DNA of 64,000 nucleotides from Ruegeria sp. Ofav3-42 (GTDB lineage: Bacteria; Pseudomonadota; Alphaproteobacteria; Rhodobacterales; Rhodobacteraceae): positions 124,001 through 188,000 of the forward strand of contig NZ_JAKRGB010000004.1 of NCBI RefSeq assembly GCF_022347725.1, in the 5' to 3' direction. This document shows positions 28,471-38,058 of the stretch, piece by piece. A model generated the notes under the pieces. It worked only from the letters and a program-made list of their open reading frames with translations, was not told where the DNA came from and did no database searches. Position 1 is the stretch's first letter. Each line of letters opens with the position of its first letter. A program made the translations under genes and the position numbers.

Positions 28471-29844
28471 TCAGGTGACCCGGAACCAGCTCATCATACC
28501 CGAAGCGGCATGCCCCAGCATATGGCAATGCAGCAACCAATCGCCCGGATTATCGGCAACTAGCACGATCTGCCGAGCCTGCCCCCGCTCGACCAGCACC
28601 GTGTCACGCCAAGGCCCCAGACTGCCGTCCGGCAAGACAAGTCGGAAATGATGGCCATGCAAGTGCATCGCATGGGGAAAGGCCGTTTCGTTCACGAACT
28701 CGATCCGATGGGTCTGGCCCAAACGGGCGTCGAGAAACGGATCTTCGGGACGTTCCGCATACCCGTTCAACGCCCAGAAGCGACCCAACTGCGCCAACTC
28801 TCGGCCGGTTAGTTCGGTATCCCCTAGCCTTGCGTTCTCCAGCCACCTCATCGCGCCGCCCAGCATTACCATGCGGTGCAAGGGTGCGGCATCAATCTGG
28901 ACGTCCGGCATGCTATTTGCGGGCAAAGGCTCAATACCCTGTTTTCCCATTGTCGCGGACCCGGCGGAAATCGGGAAACGCACCAGCCCAAATCCACCAT
29001 CCCTTTCAACGCTCACGAGACTGGCAACCTCCCCAGAAGCTGAAGTTACGTCCACGAAAAGGTCGGCCCGCTGCGCCGGAGCAAGAGGAAAGCTGTCCGA
29101 GACGATTAATGGCTCAGCCAGCGGCATCCCATCCAAGGCCACAATCCAGCCGGTCAGTCCGTCCAAGGCCACATCAAAAACCCGAGCATTCGAAGCGTTG
29201 ATCAGGCGCAGCCGCAACCGCTCACCAGATCTGACCGGATGTGCGGGATCAAACCGACCGTTGACGGACACAAGGTTGCCTAACCGCCCCGCATGGCTGA
29301 GGTCATGCCCATTGTCGAAGTCATCAACAATATGGGCGGTTTCCGGATCCAGCCGCCAGTCGTCCAGCATCAGCGTCAGATCCTGACCAACATCCGGCGG
29401 GCTGGCTTCTTCTACGATCAGAGGGCCATAAAGGCCGCGTGCCACTTGCTCAACAGATCGATTATGTGAGTGATACCAATACGTTCCAGCATCCGGCACC
29501 GCGAAGTCGTATTCGAAGCTTTGTCCGGGCCCGACGGCGTCCTGCGTCAACCCCGGCACGCCGTCCATGACATTGTCGATCCGAATGCCATGCCAGTGCA
29601 CGGCAGTTGGCTGGGGAAGATTGTTGACGAGCGTGCGGTTGACCCGCTTCCCCTGAGGCAATCGGATTTCCACACCGGGAACGCCGCCGCCATAGGTCCA
29701 AACGTGCGTAGCTGGATAACCATCCGGTGCGATCTGCTGCATAGCTTCTTGCGCGACCAGATCAGTTCCGACCGCCTGAGCTGCCTTAGGCAGCAACAGC
29801 AATGCGGTCGAAGTTTGCAGAAATCGTCTGCGGGATAACATCAT
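28471..29844 (-). CDS. multicopper oxidase with Tat signal
   Basis: 457 residues. The N terminus has a twin-arginine signal (LSRRRFLQTSTALLLLP) for folded export to the periplasm. Copper motifs are present: HWHGIRI, WYHSHNRS, HAMHLHGHHF and, at the end, HCHMLGHAASGMM, covering the type 1, 2 and 3 sites. It resembles the CumA/CueO-type cupredoxin oxidases acting on metals or phenols. The methionine after the type 1 ligands is consistent. Ordinary length; substrate undetermined. It stands 102 bases downstream of folB on the same strand order. Confidence 0.92.
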   Translation of the reverse strand: MMLSRRRFLQTSTALLLLPKAAQAVGTDLVAQEAMQQIAPDGYPATHVWTYGGGVPGVEIRLPQGKRVNRTLVNNLPQPTAVHWHGIRIDNVMDGVPGLTQDAVGPGQSFEYDFAVPDAGTYWYHSHNRSVEQVARGLYGPLIVEEASPPDVGQDLTLMLDDWRLDPETAHIVDDFDNGHDLSHAGRLGNLVSVNGRFDPAHPVRSGERLRLRLINASNARVFDVALDGLTGWIVALDGMPLAEPLIVSDSFPLAPAQRADLFVDVTSASGEVASLVSVERDGGFGLVRFPISAGSATMGKQGIEPLPANSMPDVQIDAAPLHRMVMLGGAMRWLENARLGDTELTGRELAQLGRFWALNGYAERPEDPFLDARLGQTHRIEFVNETAFPHAMHLHGHHFRLVLPDGSLGPWRDTVLVERGQARQIVLVADNPGDWLLHCHMLGHAASGMMSWFRVT

Positions 29845-29917
29845 GGCGGACCTCCTGGCCCGCTACTTAGGTCATAAAACGACCCGCGCCATCAAGGTTC
29901 CAGCGCGGGTGCGTCAA

Positions 29918-30559
29918 TCAGTTGCTCGCGGTGCGGTAGTTGTGGCGATAAAAAATGTGCACGCCAATCCGCGCAGTTTCTTTGTAGACGCGCGACCAGG
30001 ACGGGCGCACCGCTTTGGTGTGGTAGTGGGTCGCTCCTTCGGTCAGCCCAACGCCAACGCCGTCGATTGCGGCCCGCGCAACCTTGGACACTCGCTCATA
30101 GGCCTTTTTCTCGCGGATCACTTCCTTTTGCCCGTCGCAGGTGTAGGTGAACTGGCATTGGTATTTCTTGCCCGTCCCCTGCTTGATCACCCCGCACAGT
30201 GAGTTCGGAAAGCGGCCGCTTTCGACCCGGTTCAGGATCACCTCGGCCACGGCAAACTGACCGCGGACGCTTTCGCCGCGCGCTTCAAAGTACAGCGCTT
30301 CGGCCAGGCATTTAAAGTGCTCATCCCCGGTGGCCTTCGGCAGTTGATCCAGCCAAGCCTTCGAGTACGAAACTTTTTGCAGTACAGGCGCCTTTCGAGG
30401 CTTGAACAGATTCAGATAGTCGCGAAAGTTTTGCCCCGGCAATTCGCTCCGGTTCACAAGCTCACGTTTGGCAGATTCGGTGGCTTCTCTCTCAGCGAAA
30501 GAAACATTCGGCAGCACGGTTGCCGCCATCGTGGCAACAGCCATTATGTATCGTAGCAT
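29918..30559 (-). CDS. SleB-type cell wall hydrolase
   Basis: 213 residues: a signal peptide (about 1-22), a linker, and a SleB/hydrolase_2 domain from about 85 with CLAEALYFEARGE (catalytic Glu), QFAVAEVILNRVESGRFP, CGVIKQG, CQFTYTCDG and GATHYH. This domain cleaves peptidoglycan; outside spore formers it is a periplasmic lytic enzyme. The ATG at 30559 begins the signal peptide; longer frames lack one. The 186-base upstream gap has a 20-base dyad at 30682-30701. Confidence 0.85.
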   Translation of the reverse strand: MLRYIMAVATMAATVLPNVSFAEREATESAKRELVNRSELPGQNFRDYLNLFKPRKAPVLQKVSYSKAWLDQLPKATGDEHFKCLAEALYFEARGESVRGQFAVAEVILNRVESGRFPNSLCGVIKQGTGKKYQCQFTYTCDGQKEVIREKKAYERVSKVARAAIDGVGVGLTEGATHYHTKAVRPSWSRVYKETARIGVHIFYRHNYRTASN

Positions 30560-30681
30560 CAGATAACCTCGCACAGGCACATTCTGCGCCATACCCTCCC
30601 CCGGCGGGCGCGACGAGGCTCTTACCGAATTCAATCGGCCACGTCCAGTTCTGACGAAAAAGCAAGTGGAAAATCGCCGTT

Positions 30682-30701
30682 TCGTCAACAATATTTGACG
30701 A
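30682..30701. promoter_or_regulatory. 20-base dyad upstream of the SleB gene
   Basis: TCGTCAA-CAATAT-TTGACGA, seven-base perfect arms, 123 bases before the SleB start. Position fits an operator; the chance level of such a short dyad is not low, so this is tentative. Confidence 0.3.
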
Positions 30702-30745
30702 CGGCGCTCTCTGTCTCCTACTAATTCTAGTTTCGAGTTTGGCTG

Positions 30746-33286
30746 TCAACCCCCAAGTCTGGACGAAATCGCCAGTTGAGCGGCAGCCAGCCGAGCGACG
30801 GGGACTCGGAAGGGGGAACAGGACACGTAGTCGAACCCCAAATCACGGCAAATGGCGATTGATTCGGGGTTACCGCCATGTTCTCCACAGACAGAAAGTG
30901 TAACGTCTGGTTGAGCTTGCCGGCCACGTTCAGCCCCAAGTTTAAGTAGCTCACCTACCCCATCCGGATCCAGCACATGAAACGGATCTTCTACAAAGAC
31001 ACCCTGCCGGACATAGGCCGACATGAACCGGCCCGCATCATCCCGAGACAGACCGTAGGTCATCTGCGTCAGGTCGTTGGTGCCGAAACTCAGAAACGCG
31101 GTCTGTGGCGCGATTTCATCGGCCCGCAGGCAAGCCCGCGGAGTTTCGACCATCACGCCCAGCCGGTATTCGAACTCCTGCCCGCGTTCGGCGGCGACGG
31201 ATGCTGCCACGGAATCGATGCGCGCCTTGACCAGCTCGACCTCACGCTTTGCTGACACCAGCGGAATCATCACCTCGGGCACGACCGGTGCCCCGTCTTT
31301 GCTTGCCTCTAGCGTCGCTTCGAAAATCGCGCGCGCCTGCATGTCATAGATTTCCGGCACCGTGACACCCAGACGAACACCGCGCAGGCCCAGCATCGGG
31401 TTGTATTCGGTCATTGCCGCGACGCGACGCTCAACATCCGAAACCGGCAAATCCAAAGCCTCGGCCAGTTCACGCTGCCCCCCGCGCGTAGTTGGCAGGA
31501 ATTCGTGTAACGGTGGATCGAACAGGCGGATGCAGACGGGCTGCCCTTCCATGATCCGGAAAAGCTGCACGAAATCGTCTCGCTGCATCGGCAGCAAGCG
31601 TTCCAGCACCGCTGCGCGACCGGACGAGGTTTGCGCAAAAATCATCTCGCGCATCACGATCAGTCGGCCGGGGTCAAAGAACATGTGCTCGGTCCGGCAC
31701 AAACCGATCCCCTGCGCCATGAAGTTCCGAGCCGTCTGCGCGTCGGCCGGCGTGTCGGCGTTGGCGCGAATTGCGATGTCGCGCTCTTCGTCGGCCCAGC
31801 CCATCAGGGTCTGGAAACAATCATCCAATGCGGCTTCCAGCATGGTCGGCTTCCCTGCCAGTACCTGTCCCGAACTGCCGTCGATTGTCAGTGTGTCACC
31901 CGTCTTGAATACACGCCCGTCCGGTGCGGTCAGCTGCCTTTTCTTGGTCTGGAAACGCATCTCTGACGCGCCGACGATGCAGGGCAGCCCCAAACCGCGA
32001 CCAATCACGGCGGCGTGGCTGGTCATGCCGCCCTTTTCGGTCAGCACGGCCACGGCTGCGTGCATCCCGCGCACATCCTCCGGAGACGTCTCACGGCGCA
32101 CCAGAATACAGGGTTCTCCACGTGCGGCGCTGGCCTGAGCCTCAGCCGATGTAAACACGATTTTACCTGTCGCAGCGCCAGGACTGGCGGCGATACCGGT
32201 GGTCAGCGTGTCCCGGCGCGCATCCGGATGAACCTGCCGGTGTAGCAACTCGTTCAGCGAGTGCGGATCGACCCGCATCACCGCCTCTTGCGGCGGGATG
32301 ATGCCGTCCTCGGCCAACCGCACGGCGATACGCATCGCAGCCCTAGCACTACGTTGAACACGCACACCGTCCAGAATATGAACATGGCCGTTTTCGATCA
32401 CGAATTCGACCTGCATTTCCTCGCGCAACTTGATCCGCATCAGCGCTGCGTGCGCTTTTAGCTCTGCAAACGCCTCGGGTGCGACATCTTCCAAGGACGC
32501 TCCGCGCGGGTCCTTTTCAAGGTACAGCGCCGCAACGCCTTCACCCAGCGCGTCCCGGCCCTGGCTCTGGCTCAGATACCGACCGGTTATCTGAGGCAAT
32601 CCGGTCGTCGGATCGATCAGTTGCAGAACGCCCGACCCGCACTCACCCTGCCCGACGCCTGGGATCATCTCTTGGATAACAAGCCCCAGCCCGGCATCCG
32701 CCGGCGCACCCTTGGCCTGCCGCAACAACCGGGCCGAGGTGCCATCCCACGCCCGCGCCATCGATCGCAGAACGGCGATCAGTTGCTCGCCCCGATCCTG
32801 CGGAAAGGCTTCGTCAGTTTCGTCCTCATAGGCGCGCAGAGATTCCTGCAGACCCTCGCGCCCGTCCGCTTCGATCTCGTCAAACACATCCGGGTCAAGG
32901 CGGGCCACATGAACGGCGAAGCTTTGCACAAAGCGCAGATACAGCGCGGCGGCGGCCTCAACTCCCATTGAATCCGACAGGTCGACATAGCGCGCGTCAT
33001 TCATTCCGATGTTCAGAATGGCCCCCGGCCCGCCCCAGTCCGGGTCTTCGGAACTGGGTCTGACACACACCAGAGCGGTCTGGTCGAACTGGTCGAGAAT
33101 TGCGCTGATGTCCGGGACCTGCCCGTCCGAGATTTGATGAACGGCGTCAAACGACAAGGCAACCGTTCGCGGTACTGGCAAGTCCAGCCGAACCAGACGT
33201 TGCAAGCATTTCGCCCGGCCGCCATGGGTATTGGCAGCAACGGGGGCTTCGGATGTGATCAGCGTGGTATTCGGATTATTCTGCAC
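30746..33286 (-). CDS. pyruvate, phosphate dikinase-like enzyme with divergent ATP-grasp domain
   Basis: 846 residues. The phosphohistidine swivelling domain is intact (GGMTSHAAVIGRGLGLP) and so is the PEP/pyruvate barrel, with RTEHMFF, LRGVRLG and the active-site Cys in CGEHGGNPESI. The N-terminal nucleotide domain deviates: the usual GGKGANL loop reads HGGRAKC, and the SMPGMMDT signature is replaced by DWGGPGAIL. True PPDKs have about 880 residues. The core chemistry on PEP seems preserved, but the phosphoryl donor or direction may differ. It follows glyS by 64 bases. Confidence 0.85.
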   Translation of the reverse strand: MQNNPNTTLITSEAPVAANTHGGRAKCLQRLVRLDLPVPRTVALSFDAVHQISDGQVPDISAILDQFDQTALVCVRPSSEDPDWGGPGAILNIGMNDARYVDLSDSMGVEAAAALYLRFVQSFAVHVARLDPDVFDEIEADGREGLQESLRAYEDETDEAFPQDRGEQLIAVLRSMARAWDGTSARLLRQAKGAPADAGLGLVIQEMIPGVGQGECGSGVLQLIDPTTGLPQITGRYLSQSQGRDALGEGVAALYLEKDPRGASLEDVAPEAFAELKAHAALMRIKLREEMQVEFVIENGHVHILDGVRVQRSARAAMRIAVRLAEDGIIPPQEAVMRVDPHSLNELLHRQVHPDARRDTLTTGIAASPGAATGKIVFTSAEAQASAARGEPCILVRRETSPEDVRGMHAAVAVLTEKGGMTSHAAVIGRGLGLPCIVGASEMRFQTKKRQLTAPDGRVFKTGDTLTIDGSSGQVLAGKPTMLEAALDDCFQTLMGWADEERDIAIRANADTPADAQTARNFMAQGIGLCRTEHMFFDPGRLIVMREMIFAQTSSGRAAVLERLLPMQRDDFVQLFRIMEGQPVCIRLFDPPLHEFLPTTRGGQRELAEALDLPVSDVERRVAAMTEYNPMLGLRGVRLGVTVPEIYDMQARAIFEATLEASKDGAPVVPEVMIPLVSAKREVELVKARIDSVAASVAAERGQEFEYRLGVMVETPRACLRADEIAPQTAFLSFGTNDLTQMTYGLSRDDAGRFMSAYVRQGVFVEDPFHVLDPDGVGELLKLGAERGRQAQPDVTLSVCGEHGGNPESIAICRDLGFDYVSCSPFRVPVARLAAAQLAISSRLGG

Positions 33287-33350
33287 TGCGGCACCTTTTG
33301 GTTTGCACGCAGCATAAGCCCCTGCACCAATGGCGCAAGGGCGTTCTGGA

Positions 33351-35570
33351 TCATCCGTCGATGCGGCTCAGATCGGCAACACTGGAGCAGACCTGACGGA
33401 TCTGGCTCAGCAGGTTCAACCGGTTACGACGCAGGATGTCATTGTCGGTGTTGACCTGAACATCCTCAAAGAACGCATCCACCGGGCCGCGCAGATCGGC
33501 CATTGCCGACATGGCGGTGGGGAAATCCTCGGCCTTCAGCGCCGGGTCGATCTTGGCCTGCGCGGCTTCCAGCGCTCCGAACAGAGCCTTTTCGCTGTCG
33601 GTCTCTGCAAATTTGATATCCGCACCATAGGAGTACTCGACCCCGTCCTTTTCCTCGGCTTGGGTGAGGATGTTGTTGGCGCGCTTGAAGCCCTGCACGA
33701 GGTTCTCACCATCCTCGGTCGCGATCACAGCGTTCAGAGCGCGGGCACGTTTGACCAGCAGGTTGAGGTCGTCGTTGCCGTCCATCGCGATACAGGCGTC
33801 GATGATGTCGTGGCGGATGCCTTCGTCCCGGAGGAATACTTTGAGGCGGTCGTGGAAGAAGGAAAACAGATCATTGGCGGCTTGACCGCTGGCAGCAATG
33901 CTGTCTCCGCTCCGATACTCCGCGCTACGTTTTTCAAACTCTCTGTTTAGGAAACCGCGAGCCAGCTCGGGGTCCCGTGCTGCAATCCTAGCTGCAAGGT
34001 CCTCGGATTCCTGTTTCTTTTCGGCGTTTTCGCGTTCAACTAAAGTACGCGCAAGGCGCCAGAACACAGTCTCGCCAAGCTTCAAATGGAGTTCATTCTC
34101 CAACACCAACCGAATAACCCCCAACGCTGCACGACGCAGGGCAAACGGATCCTTCGACCCCGTCGGCTTCTCATCAATCGCCCAGAACGCTGTCAACGTA
34201 TCCAGCTTGTCGGCCAGCGCCACCGTCACCGACAACGGTGCGGTGGGCACGTCATCCGACGGGCCAAGCGGCGAGTAATGCTCTTGCGCCACGGCGGCCA
34301 CGGCGGCGTCTTCGCCTGCGGCTTCGACGTAATACCGCCCCATAAGCCCCTGTAGTTCGGGGAATTCATAGACCATCTCGGAACTCAGATCGGCCTTGGC
34401 CAGACGCGCGGCTTTCTCAGCCTGATCTGCATCTGCGCCCGTTACCGACGCCAACTCACGGGCCAGCGCGGCAATGCGGCCGATCCGCTCCGCCTGCGTG
34501 CCCAGCTTGTTGTGGAAGGTCACATTCTCCAGCGCGCGGGTCCATTGGGCGATGTCCGACTTGGCGATACGCAGGTCGTTCTCCCAGAAGAACTTGGCAT
34601 CGGCCAAACGGGCCGACAGCACCTTTTGGTTCCCCGCCAGAATGGTCGCGCCATTGTCAGTGGTTTCGCGGTTCGCAACAGTGATGAACCGTTCAATCCG
34701 ACCAGTTTTGGGATTACGGACCGAGAAGAACTTCTGATGCTCTTTCATCGAGGTTTGCAGAACCTCGGGCGGCAGTTCCAGAAACTCGACGTCGATCTGC
34801 CCCATCAGGACCACTGGCCATTCGACCAGCCCGGCGACCTCGGCCAGCAGGCCCTTATCGTCGACCACTTCCAGACCGGCGGCAAAGGCAAGGTTCTGGG
34901 CGTCGTTCCAAATATGCTCGGCGCGTTCCTCAGGCGACAGAACCACAAAGGCGCGTTTCAGCTTGGCGGCGTAATCCTCGAAGGACGAAACAGAAAAGCG
35001 GCCCGGCGCCATAAAACGATGACCTTCGGTGGTGTCGCCGGTCTTGATGCCCTCGATTTCCATCGGCACGACCTGCGCGCCGGTCTCATCGGTCAGAATG
35101 CACAGGATCGAATGCAGCGGGCGCACCCAGCGCAGACCGCCACTGCCCCAGCGCATGGATTTGGGCCATGGGAAGTTGCGGATCGTCGCCTCAAGCACCT
35201 CGGCAATGATCGCGGCCGCCGGACGGCCGGGTTTTTCGATGGTCGCGAAATAGACCGCGCCTTTGGGTGTTTCGCGTTCTTCCAGCTGGTCGCGGGTCAG
35301 ACCTGCGCCGCGCAGGAAGCCCTCGATCGCCTTGTCCGGCGCGCCGACTTTGGGACCTTTGCGTTCTTCGCGGGTTGTGGGGCTTTCAGCCAGCAGCCCT
35401 TCGACCGCTAGTGTCAAACGCCGGGGCGTTGTCAGGGCAGCGGCAGAGGCATAGGTCAAACCGGCCTCGACCAAACCATCGGTGATCCGCTTTTTCAGGT
35501 CTTCGCCAGCGCGGGTCTGCATGCGCGCGGGGATTTCCTCGGAAAACAATTCGATCAGCAGGTCGGGCAT
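33351..35570 (-). CDS. glyS: glycyl-tRNA synthetase beta subunit
   Basis: 739 residues, the beta chain of the alpha2-beta2 bacterial GlyRS. It starts PDLLIELFSEEIPARM, contains NFPWPKSMRWG, the EEKPTGSKDPFALRR segment and a C-terminal anticodon/DALR-like region (FFEDVQVN). It binds and edits the tRNA together with GlyQ encoded at 38059-38988. In this genome gltS, a small gene and marC lie between the two subunit genes. Confidence 0.96.
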   Translation of the reverse strand: MPDLLIELFSEEIPARMQTRAGEDLKKRITDGLVEAGLTYASAAALTTPRRLTLAVEGLLAESPTTREERKGPKVGAPDKAIEGFLRGAGLTRDQLEERETPKGAVYFATIEKPGRPAAAIIAEVLEATIRNFPWPKSMRWGSGGLRWVRPLHSILCILTDETGAQVVPMEIEGIKTGDTTEGHRFMAPGRFSVSSFEDYAAKLKRAFVVLSPEERAEHIWNDAQNLAFAAGLEVVDDKGLLAEVAGLVEWPVVLMGQIDVEFLELPPEVLQTSMKEHQKFFSVRNPKTGRIERFITVANRETTDNGATILAGNQKVLSARLADAKFFWENDLRIAKSDIAQWTRALENVTFHNKLGTQAERIGRIAALARELASVTGADADQAEKAARLAKADLSSEMVYEFPELQGLMGRYYVEAAGEDAAVAAVAQEHYSPLGPSDDVPTAPLSVTVALADKLDTLTAFWAIDEKPTGSKDPFALRRAALGVIRLVLENELHLKLGETVFWRLARTLVERENAEKKQESEDLAARIAARDPELARGFLNREFEKRSAEYRSGDSIAASGQAANDLFSFFHDRLKVFLRDEGIRHDIIDACIAMDGNDDLNLLVKRARALNAVIATEDGENLVQGFKRANNILTQAEEKDGVEYSYGADIKFAETDSEKALFGALEAAQAKIDPALKAEDFPTAMSAMADLRGPVDAFFEDVQVNTDNDILRRNRLNLLSQIRQVCSSVADLSRIDG

Positions 35571-35579
35571 ATTCGGTCC

Positions 35580-36794
35580 TTAGAAATTGACGATCGTCTG
35601 AATGACGATGGCATTAGCGATATCCACAAAGAATGCGGATACAAGGGGCAGCACGATAAAGGCAATAGGCGATGGGCCATATCGCTTGGTGACTGCGGTC
35701 ATATTTGCAATAGCGGTCGGGGTCGCGCCCAGGGCAAAGCCGCCGAAGCCCGCGGCCAGCACGGCGGCACGGTAGTTGCTGCCCATGACGGGAAACAGAA
35801 CCCAGATCACGAAGGCCACCGTGAACAGCGTTTGGGCGGACATGATAACCACAATGGCAAGACCGAGTTCCGCGATGGTCCAGAGCTGCAGGCTCATCAG
35901 TGACATTGCCAGAAAGGCACCCAGCGAGAATTCAGAGATCAGCGCCAACGAAGGCGTACGTTCGACCGGTGGCCGGTTGGGCGCAAGCCAGGCGCGCAGG
36001 TTGGCGATTACGATGCCCATGATCAGGCAGGGCACGAACAGAGGCAGCTTCAGACCGGCAGCGCTGATCGCCTCGCCCAGAGAATACCCTGCAATGATCG
36101 CCAGGTTGAGGAACAGCAGCACCCGCATGATCGACAGGTGGTCGATTTGGTTGGACACATCATTTCCGTCAGAGGGCAGACCCACGGTATGCTCTTCGTC
36201 CGGGCGTGCGGGGTAGAGGTTGCGCCCTTCGACCAAAAGCCTTGCAATTGGACCTCCGACCAGAGCGGCCAGAACTAGCCCGAGCGTTGCCACCGCCACC
36301 CCCAACTCGGTCGCCCCGTCCAATCCGGTGGCCTCGGCCACTTCGGGTGCCCATGCAATCGCGGTGCCGTGCCCACCGATCAGCGCAGCCGAGCCGAATA
36401 GAACACCAGCCTGTGCTGGGTAGCCGAACATTGACGCCCCCAGCGCGCCGATCCCATTTTGCGCAATGATCGTGATCAACGTCAGGATCAACAACAAAAA
36501 CAGAGGCTTGCCACCCGAAATCAAATCGGAAATTCGCGCATTCAACCCGATACCCGCAAAGAACACCACCAACAAGAAATCCCGTGTCGCAAGATCAAAG
36601 GACAGCTCGAGATCGAAGACCACATACAGCAGCAGCACGACCAGAGAGGCCAGCAATCCGCCCGTAACGGGTTCGGGAATGTTGAATTGACGTAGTGTGG
36701 CGACGCGCGCGTTGATCTCGGCCCCCAGCAGATACACCGCAAAACCCAATGTGGCTGTTAGAAAGTCGGGTATCTGCAGGGATTCGGCGGTCAT
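35580..36794 (-). CDS. gltS: sodium/glutamate symporter GltS
   Basis: 404 residues with about ten hydrophobic segments in two inverted repeats. It has the pore-loop motifs GGHGTAIAWAP and GGFALGATPTAIANM, which are characteristic of GltS. It imports glutamate with sodium at the inner membrane. The ATG at 36794 begins a normal family N terminus; the longer frame overlaps the upstream gene. It lies between glyS (9 bases) and the small gene (7 bases), so it is probably cotranscribed. Confidence 0.92.
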   Translation of the reverse strand: MTAESLQIPDFLTATLGFAVYLLGAEINARVATLRQFNIPEPVTGGLLASLVVLLLYVVFDLELSFDLATRDFLLVVFFAGIGLNARISDLISGGKPLFLLLILTLITIIAQNGIGALGASMFGYPAQAGVLFGSAALIGGHGTAIAWAPEVAEATGLDGATELGVAVATLGLVLAALVGGPIARLLVEGRNLYPARPDEEHTVGLPSDGNDVSNQIDHLSIMRVLLFLNLAIIAGYSLGEAISAAGLKLPLFVPCLIMGIVIANLRAWLAPNRPPVERTPSLALISEFSLGAFLAMSLMSLQLWTIAELGLAIVVIMSAQTLFTVAFVIWVLFPVMGSNYRAAVLAAGFGGFALGATPTAIANMTAVTKRYGPSPIAFIVLPLVSAFFVDIANAIVIQTIVNF

Positions 36795-36801
36795 TACGTC
36801 C

Positions 36802-37326
36802 TCAATTCTGCGGTTGGGCCGGGCATTCCTCGCCAATCACGGTGCCGTCATAGGCCTTTTCCCCGCAGTTGTTCAGGACGTGCCAAACATATCCTTTACC
36901 GTCGTTTGTAACCGCAACAATACGATCAACGCCGAAATGGATGTTCTTTGCCCCCATGAACGCTTTGGCATCGCCAGACTTCAGGGCATCCGCCAACGCG
37001 ACGGCGTCATAGCAATCGAACCATCCCGGTGCCGTCAGCGGCTCTGCATCCTCGACGGCGATATGTGTTTCCTCGATCTGCTCAGGCGTCAGATCTGTTT
37101 CAAAACAGGCGCGGTAGCGGATGGGAGAGCTGTCTGCGTCTATCGCCTGAAAAGCGCTGTAGGAAATCGGCGCGGGCTCTTCGCTGCTCTCTGTCATCAA
37201 CATGACATCCTGCCCCGGCTTGGGTTCAACGTCATAATAAAAACCGTAAATCTGCAGGTAATACATCCCGGCGCCGGCCACGACAGCCGAGACCAGTAGA
37301 ATGATCGCAAGCAATTTTCCTGTCAT
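36802..37326 (-). CDS. conserved membrane-anchored protein of unknown function
   Basis: 174 residues with a single N-terminal membrane anchor or uncleaved signal (residues 5-25) and a soluble domain with paired Cys (RYRACFETDL, WFDCYDAV, LNNCGEKAYD, EECP), probably periplasmic. It may be the Rhodobacteraceae family catalogued as DUF6446, which tends to occur beside glyQ/glyS; I could not verify this. Tight spacing to gltS and glyS suggests one transcript. Confidence 0.7.
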   Translation of the reverse strand: MTGKLLAIILLVSAVVAGAGMYYLQIYGFYYDVEPKPGQDVMLMTESSEEPAPISYSAFQAIDADSSPIRYRACFETDLTPEQIEETHIAVEDAEPLTAPGWFDCYDAVALADALKSGDAKAFMGAKNIHFGVDRIVAVTNDGKGYVWHVLNNCGEKAYDGTVIGEECPAQPQN

Positions 37327-37417
37327 CGTCTTTCCCTTCTGCTCACGATGCCTCTTTCACGCACGGTAAAAATAGGACAGGTTCCAATTGTTTACAGGCC
37401 GCAAAGAGACTTTTGGA

Positions 37418-38050
37418 ATGGACAGCACCCTTGCCGTAGGATTTTTCGGAGCGCTTTTTGCGATCATGAATCCCATCACGAACCTGCCGGTTTTCCTGAG
37501 TGTCACAGACGGCTTGCCCCCTGCCGAGCAACGAAAGGTTGCAACTAAGACGGCCATCTACTGCCTGATCCTCGGCGGTGCGTTTGCGGCCATCGGCAAC
37601 CAGACGCTCGGCCTGTTTGGGATCAGCGTGGATGATTTGCGCGTCGCCGGCGGTCTGGTCGTCCTGATGATCGGGCTGAACATGCTGAACGGAAAGCCCA
37701 GTACGTCGCATCATGGGACCGAGGGAGAACGGCAGTCCTATCCCGAACCTGATACCGTCGCGTTTTACCCCCTGGCCTTCCCGATCCTCGTGGGCCCAGG
37801 CACGATTACAACGCTGATCCTTTATGCTCACCATATCAAAAGCACCATCGATGCCACTGTTTACGCAGGTGTTTTTCTGATCGTTCTCTTGCTGTTGTTT
37901 GTGACGTTCTGGAACGCTTCGGCCATTGCAAAACGCCTGTCCGAGAACGCCCGTGTCATCATGAGCCGGTTCATGGGCATGATCCTGTCGGCCATCGCGA
38001 TCGGTATGATCGCGGCTGGCCTCAAGGTCTTGCTGCCCGGACTGGCCTGA
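37418..38050 (+). CDS. MarC-family (UPF0056) membrane protein
   Basis: 210 residues with six hydrophobic segments and the family marks FFGALFAIMNPITNLPVFLS (about 8-27), PLAFPILVGPGTITTLI and FMGMILSAIAIGMIAAG. The role of MarC proteins is unknown despite the name. It is on the opposite strand to, and inserted between, glyQ and the other gly-cluster genes. The ATG at 37418 follows AAGAGA. Confidence 0.88.
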   Translation: MDSTLAVGFFGALFAIMNPITNLPVFLSVTDGLPPAEQRKVATKTAIYCLILGGAFAAIGNQTLGLFGISVDDLRVAGGLVVLMIGLNMLNGKPSTSHHGTEGERQSYPEPDTVAFYPLAFPILVGPGTITTLILYAHHIKSTIDATVYAGVFLIVLLLLFVTFWNASAIAKRLSENARVIMSRFMGMILSAIAIGMIAAGLKVLLPGLA

Positions 38051-38058
38051 GCGGCGCA

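Noticed and set aside
34512..35411. A 299-codon frame antisense to glyS
   Set aside because: Shadow frame with no motif; glyS on the other strand is complete and convincing.
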